From: Sphingomonadaceae bacterium
GTDB taxonomy: Bacteria; Pseudomonadota; Alphaproteobacteria; Sphingomonadales; Sphingomonadaceae
Length of the DNA stretch: 64,000 nt
Assembly: GCA_025056155.1 (NCBI GenBank)
Contig: JANWWL010000006.1
Coordinates: 186,001 to 250,000 of the forward strand
Reading direction: 5' to 3'
Part shown: in pieces, positions 7,468 to 16,314 of the stretch
Position numbering within the stretch: position 1 is the first letter of the stretch
Layout: each line of letters starts with the position of its first letter
Position numbers and translations under genes: made by a program
Notes under the pieces: model-generated
What the model was told of the DNA's origin: nothing
Database searches by the model: none
Seen by the model: the letters and a program-made list of their open reading frames with translations, nothing else

Positions 7468-8896
7468 CGACGATGATTTTAAGCTTCTCGCCCGGCACCA
7501 GCGGCCGGTTGGTAATGCCGTTGAGGGCGAGGAACCGAGTGAGCCGGTTGTCGGGAAAGGCCATGCGCTCGGCCAGGGACTGAACCGTGTCGCCCGGCCG
7601 CACGGTCACGATGCGGATCCGCTTGCCGCGCAGCGCGGCTTCGGCCTCGGCCTTCGTGAGCCGCCGGAGCGAGGCCAGAAGGGAACCGAAGGCCGCCTGC
7701 CGGCCGGCGGCCGCCTGGGTCAGGAACAGGTAGGCCTCGTCGGGTGCCCAGCGATAGACCGCAACCCCCACGTCGACCGGCCCCTGCCGGCCCATGAGCC
7801 GCGCGCGCGTAACGAGGGTGTCGATCCCGTTCACCCGGGTGGTCAGGCGCTCGTAGCGCGGCACCTGGCCTTGCAGCAGCGAACGCCAGGCCTCGACCGC
7901 GACGTCGTCGAGGTCGCGTCCCGGCCCCAGCCGGGCGCCCGTGAACTGGAAGACGCTGCCGTCCGGGCCTCGGCCCACGACCGCCGCGTCGCCGTTCAGC
8001 AGGCGGAAGCCCGGCGGAGCCGTGAACTCGAGGCCGATCCGGCCATGGCGGAAGCGCTGACCCTCGACGATGCCCTGTTCGGGGCTGTCGCCCCACACCA
8101 GGCCGTCGATGGCGGCCAGGAAGCGGTCGCGGCCCGTCTCGCGCGTCCCCGGGGGGATGCCGGTGTCGCGGGCCATCCGCTCGGCGCGGGCCACGCGCTC
8201 GGCCGTCACGGGGTGGGTCGAGAACCAGCTCGCCGCCGCGTAGCGCTCGGTGGTGGCCTTGCCCTCCACCAGCGGCTGGCGGTCGAGGGCGGCCAGCATG
8301 GCGGGCGTGGCCCACGGGTCATAGCCAGCCGCCAGCGTGTACCGGAAGCCGAGCGAGTCGGCCTCGAACTCTTGCCGGCGCGAGTAGCTGGCGAGCACCC
8401 CGCCCCCCAGGATCTGCGCCCCCAGGCCCACCAGGTCCGACCCGGTCACGACGGTGGCGGCCGCCCCCAGGATGGCCGCCAGCGTGGCCCGGGTCTGCTG
8501 GCGCGCGGCATGGCGCGCGGCCACGTGGCCGGCCTCGTGCCCCAGCACCGAGGCGAGCTCCGCTTCGCTGTTCATGAGCGCCAAGAGCCCCCGCGTCACG
8601 TAGAGATAGCCCCCCGGGGTGGCCAGCGCGTTGGGGATCGGCGTGTCCAAGAGGGTCAGCTGATAGTCCTCGGCCCGCACGCGCGGGTCGGTCTCAACCA
8701 CCACGCGGCGGGCCACGTGCCGGACATAGTCGGCGAGCGGCCCCTTGAGCTCGCCGCCGAATTGGCGAAGGATCTCCTCGCGGGCGCGGGCTCCCTGTTG
8801 GCGTTCGGCGGGCGACAGACCGGCCGGCGCCTGGCCCGCAGCCGGCACCGCCATCGCCAGGACGAGCGCCGCCAAGACCCACCGGAGCGCGCGCAT
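7460..8896 (-). CDS. Periplasmic M48 family metalloprotease with C-terminal LysM-like region
   Basis: This 478-residue exported zinc protease is similar in its first half to BepA/YfgC-type M48 proteases. A signal peptide ends at VPAAGQ. The catalytic motif is VLGHEAGHVAARHA (near residue 120), and the downstream glutamate ligand lies in RRQEFEADSLG. The C-terminal end (about 425-478) reads VRPGDTVQSLAERM...PGEKLKIIV, a LysM-like peptidoglycan-binding unit. BepA-type enzymes check the quality of outer-membrane proteins, a plausible role in a genome with large TonB receptors. It lies 10 bp downstream of trmB and overlaps mutT. Confidence 0.9.
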   Translation of the reverse strand: MRALRWVLAALVLAMAVPAAGQAPAGLSPAERQQGARAREEILRQFGGELKGPLADYVRHVARRVVVETDPRVRAEDYQLTLLDTPIPNALATPGGYLYVTRGLLALMNSEAELASVLGHEAGHVAARHAARQQTRATLAAILGAAATVVTGSDLVGLGAQILGGGVLASYSRRQEFEADSLGFRYTLAAGYDPWATPAMLAALDRQPLVEGKATTERYAAASWFSTHPVTAERVARAERMARDTGIPPGTRETGRDRFLAAIDGLVWGDSPEQGIVEGQRFRHGRIGLEFTAPPGFRLLNGDAAVVGRGPDGSVFQFTGARLGPGRDLDDVAVEAWRSLLQGQVPRYERLTTRVNGIDTLVTRARLMGRQGPVDVGVAVYRWAPDEAYLFLTQAAAGRQAAFGSLLASLRRLTKAEAEAALRGKRIRIVTVRPGDTVQSLAERMAFPDNRLTRFLALNGITNRPLVPGEKLKIIVDG

Positions 8897-8905
8897 GCCG
8901 GCCTC

Positions 8906-9607
8906 CTAGCGCCGGCGATAGAGAAGGCGCCAGACGTCGTGGCCCAAGCGGCGGGCCTTGAGCGCGAAGCGGGTGTCGGGCCAGTCGGCCGGCACCTCCC
9001 GCCAGTCCTCCGGGCCTTCGGCCGTCCAGGCGAAGTCGGGTTCGTGCTGCATCACGGCCAGCGTATGGCGCAGGAACACGGGGTGGTCGGTTGCGATCCG
9101 CAGCTCGGCTCCCGGTGCCATGGCGCGGGCCAAGAGCTTCACGGGGCCGGGGTTGATGAAGCGCCGCTTTGCGTGGCGGGCCTTGGGCCACGGGTCGGGG
9201 TGCAGGAGGTAGACGGCCACCAGGCTGCCCGGGGCCAGCCGCTCGAGCACCTCCAGCGCATCCCCCCGGTGGATGCGCAGGTTGGCCAGCCCCGCCGCCT
9301 CGATGCGCGCCAGAAGCCCCGCCACCCCGTTCAGGTAGGGTTCCGCACCCAGGAAGCCCCAGTCGGGCCGGCGGGCGGCCTGAAAGGCCAGATGCTCGCC
9401 CTTGCCGAACCCGATCTCGAGCGCCAGCGGCCGCTCGTCTCCGAACAGCCGGACGGCGCTCAGCGGCCCCTCGGATGGGATGGCCAGGCGCGGCAGCCAT
9501 TCGTCCACCAGCCGCCGGGCGTTGGGCTTGAGCGCAGGGCCCTGCCGACGGCCGTAGAGCCGCCGGATCGACAGCGGGTCCGAGGCTGCGCCTGGGAACG
9601 ACGCCAT
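8906..9607 (-). CDS. trmB: tRNA (guanine-N7-)-methyltransferase
   Basis: This SAM-dependent enzyme makes m7G46 in tRNA. From the ATG at 9607 it is 233 residues long. Its motifs are LALEIGFGKGEH (SAM binding, near residue 64), LHPDPWPKARH (catalytic, near 138) and RIATDH (near 176), as expected for TrmB. The open frame continues upstream to 9712, but that extension does not resemble the family. It is divergent from the Rieske oxygenase gene across about 130 bp. Confidence 0.93.
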   Translation of the reverse strand: MASFPGAASDPLSIRRLYGRRQGPALKPNARRLVDEWLPRLAIPSEGPLSAVRLFGDERPLALEIGFGKGEHLAFQAARRPDWGFLGAEPYLNGVAGLLARIEAAGLANLRIHRGDALEVLERLAPGSLVAVYLLHPDPWPKARHAKRRFINPGPVKLLARAMAPGAELRIATDHPVFLRHTLAVMQHEPDFAWTAEGPEDWREVPADWPDTRFALKARRLGHDVWRLLYRRR

Positions 9608-9738
9608 GCCCGCGCTATAGGGGGGTGGGAAGGCCCCGCAAGGCCCGGCACCCGGGCCGTGGGGAGAGGGAACGGTGAACCGGCGCGCCCGGTGGCGATC
9701 GCCCCCCGTCACCGGCGCCGCCAGGAGAGGGAGACACC

Positions 9739-11109
9739 ATGGCCGACCGCGAACCTGCCGTCGCCCGTTGCCCCGGCTTGAGCGCCGACGACATCCTGGC
9801 GCGCGACGATCCTCCCGTGCCCCAGCGGTTGCGGCGGGATTCCTGGGAGGATCTGGGCACCGCCCCCATCGCCGCCCACCGCTACACCAGCCGCGAATTT
9901 TTCCTGGCCGAAAAGGAGCGGATGTGGCCCCGGGTTTGGCAATTCGCGGCCCGCGACGAGGAATTCCCCGAGCCCGGCGACCTCGTGGTGTACGAGAACC
10001 TGGGCAAGACGGTCCTTCTCGTCCGCCAGCCCGACCGGACGGTGAAAGCCTTCTGGAACGTCTGCCTGCACCGCGGCCGCAAGCTGCGCACCGCGGCCGG
10101 CCATGCCACCCACCTCCAATGCCCGTTCCATGGCTTCACCTGGCATCTCGACGGGCGACTGAAGCACATCCCCTGCCGCTGGGACTTTGCCCACCTCGAC
10201 GACGACGCCATGGCCCTGCCGCAAGTCCGCTGCGACCATTGGGCCGGCTATTGGTTCGTGAACTGGGACGGCCAGGCCCCGCCGCTCCACGAATATCTGG
10301 CCCCTCTGCCCGAACTCTTCGCTCCCTGGCAGCAGGAACGCAACTTCACGGCGGTGTAGGTGGCCAAGGTCATCCGCTGCAACTGGAAGGCCGTGGCCGA
10401 GGCGTTCATGGAGGCCTGGCACTCGGTGGTGACCCATCCGCAGATCCTGCCGTTCACGGGCGATGCCAACAGCCGCTATTCGCTGTGGGGGGACCACGTG
10501 AACCTGGCGCTGACTCCCTTCGGCGTCCCCAGCCCGCACCTCGGCCCCCTGCCCGACGAGGCCATCCTCGAGGCCTTCGCGGGCGGTGCCGGCCGCACGC
10601 AGGCCGAAGGCCAGGCGGTGGAGCTGCTGCCGGGCCGCACCGCGCGCCAGTCGATCGGAGAGCGCAACCGGCGTCTGTTGAAGGCCACGGGCTTCCCCGG
10701 GGCCGACCGTGCGTCCGACAGCGAGCTCTTGGACGCCTGGACCTTCAACGTCTTCCCCAACTTCTCGCCCTGGGGCGGCTTTACCAACAACATCGTCTAT
10801 CGCTGGCGCCCCTGGCCGGACGAGCATGCGACGCTCATGGAAGTGCGCATCCTCATGAAGGCGCCGGAAGGGGCCCCCGTGCCCCGGGCGGCCGAGATGA
10901 TCCTGTTGGCCGAGGACCAGCCCTGGTCCAGCGTGACCGCGTGGGGGCGGCTGGGCCACGTGTTCGACCAGGACATGGGCAACCTGCCCTACGTCCACGA
11001 AGGGCTGCTCTCCTCGCCCAACGACCGGGTGGAGCTCGGCCGTTATCAGGAAAGCCGGATCCGGCACTTCCATCGGACGCTCGACCGGTACCTTGCGGGC
11101 GAGATCTGA
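9739..11109 (+). pseudogene. Rieske non-haem iron oxygenase alpha subunit, interrupted by in-frame TAG
   Basis: The frame encodes a ring-hydroxylating oxygenase-type protein of 457 codons, broken only by a TAG at 10357-10359. The first half (206 residues) has the Rieske [2Fe-2S] ligands CLHRGRK and CPFHGFTW. The second half resumes directly at GTG and has the mononuclear-iron region CNWKAVAEAFMEAWHSVVTHP. No frameshift is present and both halves keep the family pattern. The break may be a real nonsense mutation, a sequencing error, or two polypeptides made by re-initiation at the GTG. SD-like AGGAGAG precedes the start. The substrate is unknown, and no reductase or beta subunit is adjacent. 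Confidence 0.85.
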
Positions 11110-11274
11110 GCCCGCCGCGGACCCGTGCCGCGACTCGCCCGCCGGGCCCGCCCACCCAACCTCGCCGCGGGCGAGGGCTGCCGGTGGCCGCGGCGGTGGG
11201 GTCGGAGGCGGTAGGCGCGGCGCCTGGGTCGCGGGCCGGTGGGCGCGGCGGCGGGGTTCGGAGGGCCAGTGGCG

Positions 11275-12426
11275 TCAGCGCCAGCGCAGGTGCCCGCGGC
11301 CCAGGTCGGCCACACGCGCCACGCCCATGAGCTTCATGTCGCGCTCGATCTCGTCGCGCAGCAGGCGAAGTGCCCGCATCACGCCCGCCTCGCCCGCGGC
11401 CGCCAGCGCATAGAGGTAGAGCCGCCCGCCCGAGACGGCCCGCGCCCCAAGCGCGAGCGCCTTCAGCACATGCGTCCCGCGGCGCACGCCGCCGTCCAGG
11501 ATCACCTCGATCCGGTCGCCCACCGCATCCACGATCTCGGCCAGCTGGTCGAAGGGTGCGCGCGCTCCGTCCAGCTGCCGCCCCCCATGGTTCGAGACCA
11601 TGATGGCGCTCGCCCCGATGTCGATGGCGCGGCGGGCGTCGGCCACGCTCATCACGCCCTTCAGGCAGAAGGGCCGGTCGCCCCAGCACACGCGGATGCG
11701 CTCGGCCGCCTTCCAGTCGAGCCGCGGGTCGAGCATCTTCGTGAAATAGTCCCCCACGCTCATGGCCGTCCGGGTGCCGGCGGCCACGTGGGTCTCGAGG
11801 TTCGGCAGGCGGAACCGCTCGCGCACCAGGAAGTTCCACACCCAGCCCGGCCGCCGGGCATAGGACAGAAGGCTGGCCGGCGTGAGCCTTGGGGGGGAGG
11901 TGAAGCCGGTCTTGAGGCACCGCTCGCGGTTGCCGCCCACGGCCGTGTCGACGGTGAGGGTGAGGGCATCGAAGCCGGCCGCCTTCGCCCGGTCGATCAG
12001 CGCGGCGTTCAACCCCTCGTCGCGGTGGACGTAGAGCTGGAACATCTTGGGCGCCCTCACGCGGGCCCCGATCTCCTCCAGCGCAATGGTGGCGAGCGAG
12101 GAGATGCCGAACCAGGTGCCGAAGGCATCAGCCGCCCGCCCCACGGCGCGCTCGCCCTGCCAGTGGAACAGCCGCTGGAGGGCCGTGGGCGAGAGCATGA
12201 GGGGCATGGCGATGCGTCGCCCCAGGACCTCGACCGAGAGGTCGACCGTCTCGAGGCCCTTGAGCACGTCGGGGACGAGGTCGACGTCGTCGAAGGCGGC
12301 CGTGTTGCGGGCAAGCGTGACTTCATCGTCCGCCCCCCCGTCGATGTAGTGGAACACGGGGGCCGGCAGCCGCCGGCGGGCGAGCTCGCGAAAGTCGCGC
12401 ACGTTGTGGCAGTCGGAAAGGCGCAT
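11275..12426 (-). CDS. FMN-dependent alpha-hydroxy-acid dehydrogenase (L-lactate dehydrogenase-like)
   Basis: This 383-residue enzyme belongs to the family that oxidises L-2-hydroxy acids using FMN. The conserved parts are the N-terminal [20 protein letters not shown], the [13 protein letters not shown] strand, and the catalytic [11 protein letters not shown] loop with His and Arg (about residues 270-280). They are followed by [20 protein letters not shown] for FMN phosphate binding. L-lactate is the most likely substrate, but mandelate or glycolate cannot be excluded. The ATG at 12426 matches the family start. The gene is divergent from cobS across 250 bp and convergent with the Rieske locus across 165 bp of GC-rich sequence in which I see no gene. 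Confidence 0.9.
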   Translation of the reverse strand: MRLSDCHNVRDFRELARRRLPAPVFHYIDGGADDEVTLARNTAAFDDVDLVPDVLKGLETVDLSVEVLGRRIAMPLMLSPTALQRLFHWQGERAVGRAADAFGTWFGISSLATIALEEIGARVRAPKMFQLYVHRDEGLNAALIDRAKAAGFDALTLTVDTAVGGNRERCLKTGFTSPPRLTPASLLSYARRPGWVWNFLVRERFRLPNLETHVAAGTRTAMSVGDYFTKMLDPRLDWKAAERIRVCWGDRPFCLKGVMSVADARRAIDIGASAIMVSNHGGRQLDGARAPFDQLAEIVDAVGDRIEVILDGGVRRGTHVLKALALGARAVSGGRLYLYALAAAGEAGVMRALRLLRDEIERDMKLMGVARVADLGRGHLRWR

Positions 12427-12677
12427 GGACCGGCCGTAGCGGGGTGCCGCCCCGGGGGAAACGGTGCCGGCCGCCTCGTCCTTGGCCACCGCCTGCCCCC
12501 ACGAGGAACGCCGTGGGCGCCATGGCGCGGTGGCCCCCCCACCTGCGGCAGACGCGCGGGGCCGCCGGACGGGCGGGACCGCTGCCGGCGCCGGGACCTG
12601 GGCGGCCGGGGGGCCGGCGGCCCGGGGGTCGGGCGGCGTCATTCCCGCTTGCGCGGCCGCAAGCCTTGCCGCAAGCG

Positions 12678-13712
12678 ATGGACATGTCCGCCCTCAGCCT
12701 TTCGTCGGATGCCGACCGGCACGGGCGCACGCTCCTCGATGCGCCCGATACGTTCGTCGACGCACGCGAGACCTTCGGGGTGGACCTTGACCTCAAGGTG
12801 CCGGCCTTCTCGCGGGCCGACGAGCGCGTGCCCGACCTCGATCCGGCCTATGTCTTCGATCCCGACACGACGATGGCGATCCTGGCCGGATTCGCCTTCA
12901 ACCGGCGGGTGATGATCCAGGGCTACCACGGAACCGGCAAGTCCACCCACATCGAGCAGGTGGCCGCCCGGCTCAACTGGCCCTGCATTCGCATCAATCT
13001 CGATTCGCACATCAGCCGGATCGATCTGGTGGGCAAGGACGCGATCGTGCTGCGCGAGGGCAAGCAGGTAACCGAGTTCCGCGAGGGCCTGCTGCCCTGG
13101 GCGCTACAGACGCCGACCGCCCTCGTCTTCGACGAGTATGACGCGGGCCGGCCCGACGTCATGTTCGTGATCCAGCGCGTGCTGGAGGTGGAGGGGAAGC
13201 TCACCCTGCTCGACCAGAACCGGGTGATTCGGCCGCATCCCTGGTTCCGCCTGTTCGCCACCGCCAACACGGTGGGGCTGGGCGACACATCCGGGCTCTA
13301 CCACGGCACCCAGCAGATCAACCAGGGCCAGATGGACCGCTGGTCCATCGTGGTGACCCTCAACTATCTGCCGGCCGAAACGGAGCAGCGGATCGTGCTG
13401 GCCAAGATGCCCTCGCTCGATACGCCCGAGGGCCGGCGAACCGTGGCCGGCATGGTGAAGGTGGCCGAACTGACCCGCGCGGGCTTCATGGCGGGCGACA
13501 TCTCGACGGTGATGAGCCCGCGCACCGTCATCACCTGGGCGCAGAACGCCGAGATCTTCGGCAACATCGGTTTCGCCTTCCGGGTGAGCTTCCTCAACCG
13601 CTGCGACGAGGCCGAGCGCGCCGTGATTGCGGAATACTACCAGCGCGTGTTCGGCGAGGACCTGCCCGAATCGGTCGCAAGCCGCGCCCGCCGCGCGCTG
13701 GCCGCTCGCTAG
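12678..13712 (+). CDS. cobS: Aerobic cobaltochelatase subunit CobS
   Basis: CobS is the AAA+ ATPase subunit of the CobN-CobS-CobT chelatase, which inserts cobalt into hydrogenobyrinate a,c-diamide in aerobic B12 synthesis. It is 344 residues. Walker A is GYHGTGKST (near residue 82), Walker B is LVFDEYD (near 150), and sensor-1 is LFATANT. The CobS-specific [16 protein letters not shown] stretch is intact. The ATG at 12678 is used, and an ATG two codons later is also possible. cobT often follows cobS in alphaproteobacteria but is not next to it here. The 250 bp upstream contain no convincing cobalamin riboswitch. Confidence 0.92.
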   Translation: MDMSALSLSSDADRHGRTLLDAPDTFVDARETFGVDLDLKVPAFSRADERVPDLDPAYVFDPDTTMAILAGFAFNRRVMIQGYHGTGKSTHIEQVAARLNWPCIRINLDSHISRIDLVGKDAIVLREGKQVTEFREGLLPWALQTPTALVFDEYDAGRPDVMFVIQRVLEVEGKLTLLDQNRVIRPHPWFRLFATANTVGLGDTSGLYHGTQQINQGQMDRWSIVVTLNYLPAETEQRIVLAKMPSLDTPEGRRTVAGMVKVAELTRAGFMAGDISTVMSPRTVITWAQNAEIFGNIGFAFRVSFLNRCDEAERAVIAEYYQRVFGEDLPESVASRARRALAAR

Positions 13713-13815
13713 GCCGGGGGCCGGGATCCTCGACTGCCCGAACGGCGGGGCGAGGCCCAAGCAACGTCATGCCGGGTGCGAGATCGTTCGGCTCGTCGAT
13801 CCGCGGGCACCGCCC

Positions 13816-15129
13816 TCATTCGGCCACGGCGGTGCGGCCGTACGGATTGTGGCCGCTTGCGTCGGCCGCCCGGAAGAAGGCCCGCAGCAGGTCGCGCTCG
13901 ATCTCGGTCAGGTGCGGGTTCCAGGTGTCGAGGATAAGAACCGCGCGCAGGCTGGGCCCCAGGTTCCAGGCCTCGTGTTCGATCGTGTCGTCGAAGACCA
14001 ACGCCTCACCCTCGCGCCAGGCCCGCGTCTCGCCGCCGACGCGCAGGCCGCAACCCTCGGGCACGATGAGGGGCAGGTGGACGATCGCGCGCACGTTCGA
14101 CACACCGGTGTGCGCGGGCAGGCGCGTGCCGGGCTCGAGCAGCGAGAAGAAGACCGTGGGCGCCCGACCCGGCATGTCGGCCAGAGGCAGGGATTCCACC
14201 ACCCGCGCCGTTTCGGGGCAGCGCGCGCAGGCCTCCGACCGCCGCTCGCCCAACTTCCACAGGAAGAACGCCCCCCAGTCCAGCCGGTGATCGAGCGCGC
14301 TCCACTTGTTGGGCGGCGTGCCGGGCGCCATCGCCACGTAGGGCTCAAGACCCGGGGCCCCCTCGGCCAGAAGCGCTTCGAGCTCGGCCCGGATCCGGGG
14401 GGTGGCCGCTTCCAGTTCCGCAAGCCAGGGGAAATGGGCCCGGTCGAAGAACTCATCAGCCGGCAGGAACGGAAAATGGACCCCCGAACAAACGTTGGGG
14501 AAGATCCGGCGCCGGCCCAGCACCGCATCGAGGCAGGCGTCGAACCGGCGGCGCGCCTGGGGAGCCAAGTCGCGACGCAGCGGGTCGAGTGCCGTCTCGA
14601 CGGCACGCCCGAACTCCTCCATCCGGGCCGTGACGAACGCCCGGGCGTGGGTCAGCACGGGTTCGAGCCCCGGCGGGGTGTCGGCAAGGGAGGCGGCGAG
14701 CTGCAGCACGGCGCTCCAGCGGTGCGTCGCCCGGGCCAGGTCGCCCGTGCGCTCGTGGAGTTCGGCAAGGCGGACGTTGGCCAGAAGGTCCGTCTGGTCA
14801 AGCGCCAGGGCCCGCTCGAGGGCGGCTTCCTCGCCCGCGACGTCGCCCGCCCCCCGGCACGCGGCGGCAAGGTTGATCCATAGCGCGCGGGCCGTGGGAT
14901 CCGCCTGGGCGGCGCGTTGGAAATGGCGGGCGGCCACGGCGAAGTCGCCCGCGCGCTGGGCGGCGAGCCCCAGGGCGTTTTCCACGGCCGGATGCCCAGG
15001 AGCCAGGCGGGCCGCCTCGGCCCGCTGGCGCGCGGCTTCCGCCCCTTGCCCCGTGCGCTCGAGCTCGGCTGCGCGGCGCAACGCCTGCGCGGCGGCAGCA
15101 GGCAGGGGCGGGGCGGCGCGGACGTCCAT
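13816..15129 (-). CDS. TPR-containing aspartyl/asparaginyl beta-hydroxylase family protein
   Basis: This protein of about 437 residues has two parts. The first 150 residues contain TPR-like helices (NALGLAAQRAGDFAVAARHF, then LWINLAAACRGAGD). The C-terminal part (about 310-420) is an Asp/Arg hydroxylase domain with iron-binding histidines in LPAHTGVSN and FDDTIEHEAWN and a family-typical VRAIVHLPL strand. Such 2-oxoglutarate/Fe(II) oxygenases hydroxylate protein side chains. Here the target is unknown and may be bound by the TPR part. It is divergent from a sulfotransferase-like gene 86 bp away, and a TonB receptor follows that gene. The ATG at 15129 is chosen over an in-frame start at 15186. 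Confidence 0.85.
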   Translation of the reverse strand: MDVRAAPPLPAAAAQALRRAAELERTGQGAEAARQRAEAARLAPGHPAVENALGLAAQRAGDFAVAARHFQRAAQADPTARALWINLAAACRGAGDVAGEEAALERALALDQTDLLANVRLAELHERTGDLARATHRWSAVLQLAASLADTPPGLEPVLTHARAFVTARMEEFGRAVETALDPLRRDLAPQARRRFDACLDAVLGRRRIFPNVCSGVHFPFLPADEFFDRAHFPWLAELEAATPRIRAELEALLAEGAPGLEPYVAMAPGTPPNKWSALDHRLDWGAFFLWKLGERRSEACARCPETARVVESLPLADMPGRAPTVFFSLLEPGTRLPAHTGVSNVRAIVHLPLIVPEGCGLRVGGETRAWREGEALVFDDTIEHEAWNLGPSLRAVLILDTWNPHLTEIERDLLRAFFRAADASGHNPYGRTAVAE

Positions 15130-15215
15130 CACCCCGTCCTTACGAAGCGCTTGCCTGGGGCGCCAGCCGCCCGCCCAGCTTGTCAAACTCCCGCCCTCCG
15201 CCCACGGCTCAGGCC

Positions 15216-16247
15216 ATGTCGACCCGAGCGCCCCTCACGGCGGCCGAGGTGCTGGCCGACCCCACCTGGCTTGCGCATCGCTACGAACCGCAGGGCGACC
15301 GGCTGGGGTTCCTTTACGTGCCTCGGGCCCGGCGGCGGGCCGTTTCCTTCCTGATCGATGCCCATCTCGGTGACTGCGGTCCGGCGATCGCCCTGCCGCG
15401 GGCCGACGTCGCGGCGCCGTTGGCCGGCGCCTCCCTCCACTTCCTGTTCCACTCGGCCTTCTGCGGCTCGACGCTCCTTGCCAACGCCCTCGAACGCCCA
15501 GGGTTCGCCCACACGCTCAAGGAACCCCAGATCCTGAACGACGTCCTGGGCTTCCGGGCCCAGGGGGAGGACGAAGGTCGGGTGACGGTGGTGCTGCGGA
15601 CGGCGCTCGGCCTGCTGGCCCGACCGTTCGTTGACGGCGAAGCGATCGTGATCAAGCCGTCGAACGTAACCGCCGCACTCGTGCCCGGACTTTTTGCGTT
15701 GTCGCCGGGGTCCCGCGCGATCTTCCTGTTCGCCCCCTTGCCCGAGTTCGTGGCGTCGGTCGCCCGCAAGGGGCTCGAAGGGCGCCTGTGGGTGCGCGAG
15801 CTGGCGTGGAAGCTGCGCCGCGACGGCCTGCTGGATTTCGGCTTCACGCCCGAAGAGGAGTTTCGCCACACCGACCTGCAGGTCGCGGCCCTCGCGTGGC
15901 TTGCCCAGCACCGGCTGTTCGCCGGCCTTGCGGCTCGGCTGGGGCCCGAGCGGTTGCGCGCCTTGCCCAGCCCCGTGCTGCTCGCCCGACCGGGCGACGC
16001 GCTGGAGGCGCTGGGGGCCCATTTCGGGCTGCCGCTGGGGCCTCAGGAACGGGCGGCCATCGTCGCCCGCGAGTTCGGCCGCCATGCCAAGACCGGCCAG
16101 CCCTTCGACGCCAGGCGGCGCGCCGAGGCGTATGCCGCCGCCCTCGCTGCCCATGGCGAGGAGGTGAAGGTCGTGCTTCGGTGGGCCGAGGCGGTGGCCG
16201 TGCACGCGGGCCTTCCCGCCGTGGCGGCCGCGCCGCTGCTTAGCTGA
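15216..16247 (+). CDS. Sulfotransferase-like P-loop protein of unknown function
   Basis: I do not firmly recognise this 343-residue protein. A segment near residue 75 (FHSAFCGSTLLANAL) resembles the 5'-phosphosulfate-binding loop of sulfotransferases, and a later IVIKPSN stretch could fit the 3'-phosphate region. No signal peptide or membrane segment is visible. It starts at the ATG at 15216, and a TTG at 15180 is less likely. It is divergent from the aspartyl-hydroxylase gene and convergent with the TonB receptor gene. Neighbouring hydroxylase and sulfotransferase-like genes suggest linked modification chemistry, which is inference only. Confidence 0.6.
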   Translation: MSTRAPLTAAEVLADPTWLAHRYEPQGDRLGFLYVPRARRRAVSFLIDAHLGDCGPAIALPRADVAAPLAGASLHFLFHSAFCGSTLLANALERPGFAHTLKEPQILNDVLGFRAQGEDEGRVTVVLRTALGLLARPFVDGEAIVIKPSNVTAALVPGLFALSPGSRAIFLFAPLPEFVASVARKGLEGRLWVRELAWKLRRDGLLDFGFTPEEEFRHTDLQVAALAWLAQHRLFAGLAARLGPERLRALPSPVLLARPGDALEALGAHFGLPLGPQERAAIVAREFGRHAKTGQPFDARRRAEAYAAALAAHGEEVKVVLRWAEAVAVHAGLPAVAAAPLLS

Positions 16248-16270
16248 CGCGCCTGGCCCCGACGAGCGAA

Positions 16271-16296
16271 GGGGCGGGCTCCCGAAAGCCCGCCCC
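16271..16296. terminator. Hairpin between convergent genes
   Basis: A perfect 10-bp inverted repeat (GGGGCGGGCT at 16271-16280, AGCCCGCCCC at 16287-16296) with a 6-base loop lies in the 67 bp between the convergent sulfotransferase-like and TonB receptor genes. Its position suits a bidirectional terminator. There is no good T run on either side, so efficiency is uncertain. Confidence 0.6.
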
Positions 16297-16314
16297 CGCG
16301 CCGCTTTCCCGCCG

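Noticed and set aside
9739-11109. Amber codon reassignment or pyrrolysine-type read-through
   Set aside because: TAG ends many intact genes in this window, and no suppressor tRNA or Pyl genes are seen. A mutation or base error is simpler.
12427-12677. Possible cobalamin riboswitch before cobS (GGTGCC... GGGGGAAACGGTGCCGG)
   Set aside because: The first part looks a little like the B12-riboswitch core, but the conserved CCCGCAACTG and GCCAGGAGACCTGCC segments are missing and spacing is wrong.
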